Assembly: GCA_022560025.1 (NCBI GenBank)
Contig: JAFISE010000019.1
Span: forward strand, 124,001-188,000
Length of the DNA stretch: 64,000 nt
Direction of reading: 5' to 3'
Source of the DNA: Stagonosporopsis chrysanthemi
Lineage: Eukaryota; Ascomycota; Dothideomycetes; Pleosporales; Didymellaceae
Position 1 is the first letter of the stretch; each line of letters opens with the position of its first letter. Made by a program: the position numbers and the translations under genes. Of the stretch, positions 56,539 to 64,000 are shown one piece after another. The notes beneath the pieces are model-generated. The model worked only from the letters and a program-made list of their open reading frames with translations, did not search any database and was not told the origin of the DNA.

Positions 56539-58018
56539 CCAGCTTGCTGCTTTATGCTCCATAGTGCGCGCTTGCGTCCAGACAGCGGTACAGATCGTCT
56601 GAGCTAGAGAAATCATGATTGGAGACGAAATGGAGACACAACAATCCCCTCGAGAATGATAACCAGGCTCCTTCGCCGAATTTCGTGTCGAATGTCGAAG
56701 AGCGCCCAGGATTACATCACAAAGACACTGCCAAGCGTACTACACAGCATCCCCGACTTCCAAGCTACTCACGTAGTTCATAATCCCAGTGGTATTGGAG
56801 GCAATGAACGCTTTCAATCTTCGTGCAGTCCCGATGGACACAAGCTATCTTTCTATGTTATAATTGTTCCTGACATTGCATTCAGAAGATACCTAAATTG
56901 AGGTGTAATGTGTCTGCCAGCGTAAAGGATGTTATCGCGGCGATTAAGTCTATCACTGTTGCGGAAACGGTAACGACTCTGTCTACGTTGGGATGTATGT
57001 TGAAATTTCGAATTCATATTAAAGCGTGGTGTCAGTTGAATGCGAATATGTAACTGCGTAAGCAGTGTCAAGTGGGTGCTGCGGGTCAACGCCTGTATTG
57101 CTATCTGTTGTCGTGTTGTGATGTTCTCATGTTCGTCTACAGGAGCTTTCAGCTCAGAGGTAAGTGCACTTGCCCACACCGGGCAGTGCCTGCTACAATA
57201 GAATATCATGTGATCTATGCCACGTGGTTACAGAATATGACCAGGGAGGTTGGTATGTAGCAGAACAAGGGTGTGCTGCCTCAGCCTCAGGTTTCACTCT
57301 GTCTAGACCAAAAGTTCCATGTTTGGGACTTTTTCAGTTCTAGGAGCCGTATTAGCGAGATAGGTGTCGTGGGAACTGTATTTGACTAGCTCATTCCTCA
57401 CGGGCGTGACTTCGATCGAATGGACAGTGTCGCTTGATTGCCTGGTAGCTTTTCCACGGCTCTTGAAGCGTGTGGTGACCCATACACTGGCTACTTGATG
57501 AATCCAATGGGCTTCTTAGAGCAGAGTTGGAAATACGATTGTAGACACCCTAGTACGTAGCTCGATCTACACTTTCGCTCAGCCTTGTGTGTTTACTTTT
57601 CGGTTAGACTCATGCAGCCTGATTACCATTTGCGCTATTAAATATCCTCACAATGTCTAACGTACCCCGCTCAATGCAAACGATCTGCTGGCATGCTAAC
57701 ACGTGGGGTGGGCTTCCCAGTTACGTTGCGTTTCTTTGGCCCCTACGTCCAGCCACGCTGAACATGCTGACCATGCTGACCACACAACTCAAGAATCAGG
57801 CTTCTCTATGGTCAGAAAAGATAATAAGGTCGCTTAAAATTGGCTCGCTGTGGTGAAGTCTATAACTGAGCCAGCCAGGTTGCGGTCTGGACCTACATAT
57901 TTTGGCACGCGAGGCGGGGAGACTGGCGTGGCACAGATAAACTGTGACTATACACAATCTATTTAAGCCTTCCTATGGCCTTGACAAATTCTTGAATGTT
58001 TAACATCTTGCTCTGGCT
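56539..58018. other. Intergenic, about 1.5 kb
   Basis: No supported gene. An 81-codon plus-strand frame at 56656-56901 contains a mildly protein-like stretch (LHSIPDFQATHVVHNPSG) that might be a relic or a tiny gene, but I cannot place it. The rest shows no repeats or transposon signatures by eye. Confidence 0.4.
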
Positions 58019-58330
58019 ATGGCTTACTATCCGCAGTAAAACTTCCCAGTAATTGTTGTCATATTGGTCAAAGCAGCTAACCTCAAGCTCAGATACCCAC
58101 AACGTGCCTACCAACCAAGGCGTGCGCCACAGCAAGGATACAATCAGTACGCGCAACAACAGCAAATGAGAATGCAACAAATGAGAATGCAACAAATGAG
58201 AATGCAACAAATGCAAATGCAGCAATACCCGCAACAAAGAGCACAAATGCAGTATCAAGCAGGCTATCAGCAGGGATACTACCAAGGACGGGATGATGAC
58301 TGCTGCGACTGCTGCGACTGCTGTTGCTGA
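58019..58330 (+). CDS. Small Q/M-rich protein with poly-cysteine tail
   Basis: Two exons (58019-58035, 58093-58330) give 84 residues. The first exon codes only MAYYP plus two bases. Splicing at CTCAG|AT gives MAYYPQYPQRAYQPRRAPQQ. The middle is four near-copies of MRMQQ, and the end is a Gln/Tyr/Gly stretch followed by RDDDCCDCCDCCC. A Gln/Pro/Tyr-rich body with a terminal cysteine cluster recalls CYSTM-type tail proteins, in which the cysteines are thought to attach the protein to membranes. The hydrophobic part of a true CYSTM is missing here, so this is a resemblance only. A role in stress or metal handling is a guess. An unspliced reading from an ATG at 58064 gives the same tail. Confidence 0.65.
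58166..58225 (+). repeat. 15-base tandem repeat coding MRMQQ
   Basis: Three perfect copies of ATGAGAATGCAACAA and one diverged fourth copy lie inside the small Q/M-rich gene. Copy number is likely to vary between strains. Confidence 0.9.
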
Positions 58331-58539
58331 GAAAGATGCTGAGGAGGCAATACTCTACCTATATGCCTATGACGTGAACAAGCAATAGCAACATTCAAGA
58401 TCTCATGCATGATCTGCCATGGAGTCTAGCTTAATATATTGCTGAGATGCTTTCGACATGTCCGATTACAAGGTCATAGAGCAAGCTATTCAAGGAAGAA
58501 AGAAAGTACTACAAACTAAGATCGAGGTCAGATTCAACA

Positions 58540-59847
58540 TCACGTGCCATTCAAGCCACGAATACCACCCTTCTCAGTAAACTTACACCCGCCCGTCCCA
58601 GTGTCCGTCGAGTTCTCCGCCACAGTAACACTCACGTTACGGAAATCCACATTATAGCACGGCTGCACCATCGAGCACGAAACCTCTGCCGTTTCCCTAC
58701 CTTCCTCCAGATGCAACCACCCCGTCCAGTTTGCAAATACAACATTCGATATCTCCATCAGACTACTTCCTTGAAATGCCTTTGTGCCGTTATTCCCACT
58801 ATCTTGATTGATCTCTGGTCCAGCCTCTGCACCCTCGATATGAAAGTTAGAAAATAGGATGTTGCGAATGCGCCCCCATCCGGCACCGCGCGGTACATAC
58901 GCGGACTCGTAGCCGCGGCTCGATTGATTCACTAGCACGCCGACCCAGGTTTTGATCAGCGCAGAACCGTGCAGCCACTCGTTGCGAATCAGCCGTGCGC
59001 CATCGATAACGACGTTCTCCACGCTCGAGTCCTCAAGGTACTGGCCTAGGCTACCGATGGCAATGCCGTTCCCTCCATGGCAAGTCACGTTACGGATGTG
59101 GATATTGCAGGAGCGCGGCTTGATGGCTATGCAGTCGTCGCCACCCTGGTATGTGAAGTTTACAAGCACAATGTTCCGTGCATCCATTGTGTCGAAACCG
59201 TCAGTATTTTGAATCCAGTTTGTGCCATTTTTGGGCGCGGAAGGTGCAGTTGCGTTGACAGTGATGTTGCTGAATGCCATGTTTGTGCCGTTCATGATGT
59301 TGATTGCCCAGAGTTGAGGGTCGCGGACGTAGAAGTTAGAGACTGTGACTGAGGAGACATTCCAGAACACAAAGGGCATAGGGCGCCCAGGCTGTGTATC
59401 GCCGACAGGCGATGCAGCTTCAGCAACGTACCAGGTGTTGCCGTTCCCGAATATACCGCCGGTGTTGTAGCCATTGATCCAGATGCCATCACCTGTGATG
59501 ACGAAGCCGGCGGCGTGATTTTGAAAGAATATGGGGTAGGAGTTGTGCCTCCAGTAGCTCAGATCTGGCGAGATTGTCCACTGGCCATGCCAATGCATGC
59601 GGACGTCGTTCACGACAGGGTTCAAACGAGTGGCGATGTAGTATTCTTCGGCTTCAGGGAAGACTATGTCACCACCGTTGCCGCACGATTCGAAAGCCTT
59701 CATAATAGCAGGAACATCATCGATGTGGTTGCCGTTCGCATGTACGGTGCATTGCTGACGTCTGTTGGGCAGTGTGACTTGTCCAATGTTTGCAGATGCA
59801 ATGGAAGCGCCGAAGGTAAGAGCTACAAGTTGTTGCAATAGATGCAT
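58540..59847 (-). CDS. Secreted GH28 polygalacturonase, exo type likely
   Basis: A single exon of 435 residues. The signal peptide is MHLLQQLVALTFGASIASA. GH28 active-site blocks are all present: NTDGFDT, GGDDCIAIK with the paired aspartates, CHGGNGIAIGSLG with a glycine-rich loop, and SALIKTW, the counterpart of the RIK motif. It should cleave alpha-1,4-galacturonan in pectin outside the cell. The block sequence TDGFDTMDARN and the long N-terminal part resemble exopolygalacturonases more than endo enzymes, but that subdivision is uncertain. More than ten N-glycosylation sequons and several C-terminal cysteines fit secretion. No intron is needed. Confidence 0.93.
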   Translation of the reverse strand: MHLLQQLVALTFGASIASANIGQVTLPNRRQQCTVHANGNHIDDVPAIMKAFESCGNGGDIVFPEAEEYYIATRLNPVVNDVRMHWHGQWTISPDLSYWRHNSYPIFFQNHAAGFVITGDGIWINGYNTGGIFGNGNTWYVAEAASPVGDTQPGRPMPFVFWNVSSVTVSNFYVRDPQLWAINIMNGTNMAFSNITVNATAPSAPKNGTNWIQNTDGFDTMDARNIVLVNFTYQGGDDCIAIKPRSCNIHIRNVTCHGGNGIAIGSLGQYLEDSSVENVVIDGARLIRNEWLHGSALIKTWVGVLVNQSSRGYESAYVPRGAGWGRIRNILFSNFHIEGAEAGPEINQDSGNNGTKAFQGSSLMEISNVVFANWTGWLHLEEGRETAEVSCSMVQPCYNVDFRNVSVTVAENSTDTGTGGCKFTEKGGIRGLNGT

Positions 59848-60501
59848 CGTTGCCTCTTGGCTTATTCAGGTTACGAGAAATTGAGAAAGATGGAAAGTTT
59901 CTGTGAGCAGCACGACTTCGCTTGGCCTCGATTGCATGCAGTCACCAATTTGACCCCAGGAACGCGGGGTACAAGCATTCACTAAGGAAAGCTTGATTGG
60001 AGGCATAATGTATGTAGGTGTCGTAGCTGTCCTGCCGATCGAAAGATTTGCGTGCTGCTTCCCGTTCGAAGTGACGGGTTCGGGGCAGCTGCCACCGACA
60101 GGTCATGACGTCACATGTTGCTTCCTTCCCATTTCAAATAGCACATCGGTATAGTGATAGAGCACAAATCAAACAAACGAAAAGCACATTGCCATATAAC
60201 GGCATACAATGGCAGACTTTGGTAAAGCTCAAGAGCCTTCGCAGAAAGCAGGTACATCAAAAAACCATTCACTAGAACTTCCAGGCACGCTGCAAACATT
60301 GGCCATCGAAGAAAAACATACAGTTCGCATATGACAACTTCCCTCTCCCCAGATTTTACCGAAGCACTTACTGGCTTCCATAATAGTCAGGATATAGACG
60401 CTTGATCGTATTTGGTGCAGTGATTTGACCTCCAATCAGTCGGAAGCCGGTTTGAGGATGTATCCGCACTGAAGCTCAGTGACCAGTTCCTGAGGTAGTA
60501 G
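59848..60501. other. Intergenic upstream of the GH28 gene
   Basis: About 650 bases containing the GH28 promoter and the 3' flank of the triplicated-domain gene. Short minus-strand frames show no recognisable sequence. Confidence 0.45.
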
Positions 60502-61891
60502 TTAGCAAACATTTAGATCCACGTAATGTCTTGGAACACGTGCCTTGAAAGGATCGAAAGCAATCAGAGTCTGTTCTTCCAGCGTAGTGGTCGCCAACTC
60601 AGCCGTCACCTGGGCCAGGGTTTCGTCCCCGGAGTCGGAGGTTTTGAGCGAAGAGGAGGACGAGTCTTGGTCAGAGTTGCCAGTGCTCCTGCTACTGTCT
60701 GATCTCACGACCTCAACGTCCTTCGGAGGCGTGGCGGTGTCACAGCCGCCTGTCTGCTCTGTGTCTGCTACGGCCGCGCGAATCTCGATGACCTTGATCG
60801 TATCCTCCTGCTTCCTATATCCATCTCTTACCTGGCTGAGAGGTCTTGCCACCATTGGCCGCTTTGAAATCGCGCGCTCGACTTTGAATAGCCCCTTTCG
60901 AAGCGCATGCTTCGCCGCGTTGAAGTGGACGAACAGGCGGTACTTGTACATTTCCACATCCGGCCAGCCCGCGTAACGGAACCTGCTTTCAGTGCACCGC
61001 TGCTGCACGAAATCTCTCGCTTCATTCAGATCCGTGAAAGTAGTGGGCCAGGAGCGAATAAGCGACAGCAGGCGCGCAATGTCACCCTCGATAGCATCTG
61101 ATTTGTGTTAGCACTCCTTGCGCGCCTTGGTACCTCAAAGAAGAACGACTCACCCATCATCCTGGCTGGTTTCACAACCTTCTTGAGTCTTTCCCACCCC
61201 TGCGGCACGACGCTCAACTCGAAGCAACCCCGCTCCCATGCTTTCCGCGCTGTGTTCCATGTTACGTATCCGCGGAACTTCTCCTCCGCCACGCCTGCGA
61301 AGCGGGTGTACTTGAACTTCTGCACTGCACAGACGCCGGCGACGTACTTAGTCGCGACTTCGGCGTTGCAGAACGAGGGCGGCCAGATGCGGAGGAGGGG
61401 CTGGATGCGCGCAATGTTGGACTCGACGGCATCTATGACTGGTCAGTAAACTTACTCCGTTGGAATTGATTAATGAAAGGTAAATGAAATGGACAGTGAT
61501 GTGAGGGTGTGGCGGGCTTACTCCTCAGACTCTGCCGATCGGGCAGTGGCTCGTTGAGATAGAACTCGCCCTGGTCGTAAGCGCGGACAGCAACGATGAA
61601 GCACGCTCTATTCTTGACGTTGCGTACAAAGGGGTGCGGATCGGTGGGCCGGAGGTTGTAGTTACGTGGGAGGGTGTAGTCGTACTTCGCTTCATGGACG
61701 AGCTTCTTGATGTATTCCTTGGCAGCATCGATGTTGGCGAAGTGTTGTGGGTACTTGGGTGCGAGATTGCGCTCGATATCGCTTACGGCGGCCCTGACGG
61801 TCACTGGAAGATATTAGCGGGGGTCTAGTTAACGAAGAGAGAAAAAGAGATAGGAGGGGAGGTTACGCTTAAGCTTGTCAGGTTGGGACAT
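60502..61891 (-). CDS. Unrecognised protein with three tandem copies of one domain
   Basis: Four exons (61891-61867, 61803-61522, 61432-61154, 61097-60502) encode 393 residues. I do not recognise the family. After a nine-residue start, each of the next three exons opens with the same motif in phase 1: AAVSDIERNL, NAVESNIARIQ and DAIEGDIARL. Each then encodes a roughly 90-residue unit with matching landmarks: a helix ending in a YV/FV pair, an aromatic strand (YDYTLP, FKYTRF, FRYAGW) and a second aromatic strand before a charged helix (VAVRAYDQGEF, WNTARKAWERGCF, FNAAKHALRKGLF). The fourth exon continues into an acidic Ser/Asp/Thr-rich tail that looks disordered. The symmetric 282- and 279-base exons suggest exon duplication. 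A possible extra short intron at 60831 is not required. Confidence 0.75.
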
Positions 61892-62336
61892 GCTGGCTAA
61901 TTGGTCAATGCGGGTCAATGGGAAAGTTCTTAGAAGAGAGTAAAAGGTGGACTTTCGTTGTGCAGTATAAGAGTGTTGGAGATCAACAGGCTGGAGGGGT
62001 TTATATGGTGTACGCTCAAGAGCATACGGTTCAATGCAGGGATAGCACCAACGAACAGATGGTACCCTACGCCAGAGCCTCATCTGGCCAATGAGGTATC
62101 GTAAGAATATGCAAGAGCTCACGTTGACGGGCATACAAACGCAGCTGCAGCTGAGGCAGCAACATGCCCATAACCCCGCCCTCAATTTGGAGGTAGAGGC
62201 ATAGGAACATGGCCTTGATAGTTTTCAATTTTGATTCTGACCGAGGTCTTCTTGCCTGCGACTACATACACATCAGCACACCAATTTTTGGATATAGTAC
62301 ACCTTCTCTTGCCTCCATCTCGTCAACACAAGACCT
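61892..62336. other. Intergenic, about 450 bases
   Basis: Promoter of the triplicated-domain gene and 3' flank of the PQ-loop gene, both on the minus strand. No other feature is visible. Confidence 0.45.
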
Positions 62337-63543
62337 CTACTCGTCCTCTGACTCGCTCTCTTCCCCATCTTTCTTATACAAAAAGTACTGGACGAATACG
62401 CACGCATCCAGAATGAGCGTGCCAAAGCTGCCCAACAACCACGAGAAATTGATTGCGATGTACCGGCTGTATATAGCCCTCGCCTCACCCTCCCTGCAGT
62501 GCACATGCTTGCACCGCGGCTTGTACACCACAATACTCAGAACATACGTCAAATTGCCGAGGCACGCAAACAGGAAGAAAAGCATCGATATGCCATCTGT
62601 GGACTTGCGACGGTAATTCAGCAACAGCTGCGGAATGCGAGAGCCAAGGTAGAGTGCTGCGCAGATGTATCCGAAGATCTGACCCCACAGGTTAAAGTCG
62701 GGCTTTGAGTCGGGCGTGTCGGCTGGCGTGTCGTCGGAGGATGTCGTTTGTGTTGCGCTCAGCCACCAGCCGAAGACGCCTGCAGCCATGACGAGGATAA
62801 TAGTGCCCAGGTTGAAGAGAACAGTCCGAGTGGTAGACTGGGGTTGCGAGCGCGGCGCAGCGCGGACTTCACCGTTGGCGTCACCGTGTAGTGGTGTAGC
62901 AGGCGACAGGTGCGTGCCATCGATCGAGAGGAAGCGCTCGCGGAAGGAGGATTGCGAGTGATCGGAGTGTCTTCTATCTAGGTCTGAAACGCGAGCGGGC
63001 CCGTTGCCGTTGGAGTGTCCGTTGGCGACAACGCTCGCATACGAGGCTCCATTCGTAGGGCGTCGGTCAGAGAGAAGCGGCTCATCTTCGCTCTCAGACG
63101 AGCCACTTTCGTTTGACTCGTCTCCGGGCTTGTTGACAACATCGCGGAGTGTAAATCCTTTGTACCAGAAACATTGGAGAAGCAGGACAATGTCGGCAAG
63201 GGTGTAGTACACGGCCAGAATCGTCATGGTTGGCAGCACGCCCTGCAGAACGGCGCCAAAGATGTTGAAAAAGTCACCTAGGAGCCATATTATGATGAAG
63301 ACAACTGATAGACCCTCTGCTGAGCTTCTTCTCCAGTTTTCAATAATTTGAGGCGAAAAGACGACTGCGATAGATGTGAGCTTTAGAAGATCGAGTCGTG
63401 TACATACAATGCCCCAAATGAAGGTTGCAGATATACTAGAGTTGAGAAAGTATCTTACCTATCCAACATGCGATACTAATTGATCCGAAAATCTGACTGA
63501 TCGCGTCGATATCCAACCGCAGACCTTGGGTTGGAGGGAACAT
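62337..63543 (-). CDS. YPQ1: PQ-loop vacuolar amino-acid transporter, Ypq-like
   Basis: Two exons (63543-63459, 63364-62337) join in phase 1 to give 370 residues. Two PQ-loop repeats are visible: VVFSPQIIENWRRSSAEGLS near residue 30, completed by the splice, and GSRIPQLLLNYRRKSTDGIS in the second half. Seven hydrophobic segments fit the family's topology. A long Ser/Asp/Asn-rich loop lies between helices 3 and 4, as in Ypq1-3 and PQLC2/SLC66A1. Those proteins move cationic amino acids across the vacuolar or lysosomal membrane. The C-terminus is acidic (DGEESESEDE). Which of the three yeast paralogs it matches cannot be decided by eye, so the symbol is a family label. Confidence 0.9.
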
Positions 63544-64000
63544 TTTGCCTATGACGTATGCGCACACTCAGACTTGAATTAAAATCCCTCTCTTGTATCG
63601 TGGAGCTTCCGTCGCGTAAAGGTACAGCCTCCTGTAAGCTATGGGATGTTGAGTACCGGAACTATGAAGTGCGGGTGCAAGTCGCCGTGTTGGTTGTGCA
63701 GTGCGAAGTTGTAGGCGTCTTACCAAAGAAACTGGCGCGTGCTCAAAGGAATTGCTGTCCTGGTCTTCCTCCTCCCGCGGTGGTGGTACGACGTGCTTTT
63801 TTGTGCAAAATAATTGAATCCGAAGACAATCCGTTGGAAGTCGATGAAGTTGTCGGGATATGGGGCCTCAATAGATAGCTCAGCGATGACTGGAATGATG
63901 AAAAGCTGGGAAGGTTGGTAATGCCAAGTGTTTCTCGTTAGTTCAAACCTGGGGTAAGCTGCAAGGCACACTGCATCCGGTATTGAGCCGCATCACGTGC
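63544..64000. other. Right-edge intergenic segment
   Basis: About 460 bases upstream of the PQ-loop gene, running to the window edge. Short frames on both strands show nothing recognisable, and a neighbour beyond the edge cannot be judged. Confidence 0.4.

Noticed and set aside
56656..56901. 81-codon plus-strand frame with LHSIPDFQATHVVHNPSG
   Set aside because: Mildly protein-like, but with no recognised family and no flanking support; left as a note in the intergenic entry.

Overview
The window is nuclear DNA of a filamentous ascomycete (Pezizomycotina). Genes carry short introns, mostly about 45-160 bp, with GTRNGT donors and YAG acceptors. The families present are typical of such fungi: JmjN/ARID/PHD/JmjC demethylase, a DUF3405-type protein, Zn2Cys6 regulator, GH28, and an Atg22-like MFS carrier. 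A Dothideomycete is my best guess from general resemblance, but the species cannot be fixed by eye. I support 25 protein-coding genes. I found no rRNA, tRNA, CRISPR array or intact transposon.

Left part (about 0.4-37.4 kb) is compact, looks GC-rich, and is mostly conserved housekeeping. In order it holds an RA-PH scaffold protein, glycogen synthase (GSY1), a TRK potassium transporter, thymidylate kinase (CDC8, minus), a thioredoxin-fold protein without the CxxC pair, the SLX1 nuclease (minus), a KDM5/KdmB H3K4 demethylase, mitochondrial insertase OXA1, and MIM1 of the outer-membrane MIM complex (minus). It continues with the Cdc48 cofactor SHP1/p47, a DUF3405-type membrane protein, an 848-residue unknown nuclear-looking protein (minus), the CFD1 iron-sulfur scaffold (minus) and a large repeat-rich secreted protein (minus).

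Middle part (37.4-45.3 kb) is gene-poor. It contains a multi-AT-hook protein, a P450-like protein with an abnormal heme-ligand loop, and a secreted PAF-acetylhydrolase-like serine hydrolase.

45.3-56.5 kb looks like a compact metabolic gene cluster with its own regulator: a choline-monooxygenase-like Rieske oxygenase, a Zn2Cys6 factor, a cupin, a covalent-FAD amine oxidase of the sarcosine/fructosyl-amino-acid oxidase type, a class-B flavin monooxygenase and an Atg22-like MFS carrier. The six genes sit as three divergent pairs. A near-identical 14-base element, CACRTGACCGGAGA, lies in two of the three divergent promoters, one of them beside the regulator gene. I infer uptake and oxidative breakdown of an N-methylated amino acid, betaine or related amine. 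The substrate is unknown.

Right end (57-64 kb) holds a tiny Q/M-rich protein with a poly-cysteine tail, a secreted GH28 polygalacturonase (minus), an unrecognised protein made of three tandem copies of one roughly 90-residue domain with one copy per phase-1 exon (minus), and a vacuolar PQ-loop amino-acid transporter (minus). Gene models below are spliced by hand from splice signals and reading frame. Several, such as the flavin monooxygenase, cupin, regulator and thymidylate kinase, become full length only after splicing.
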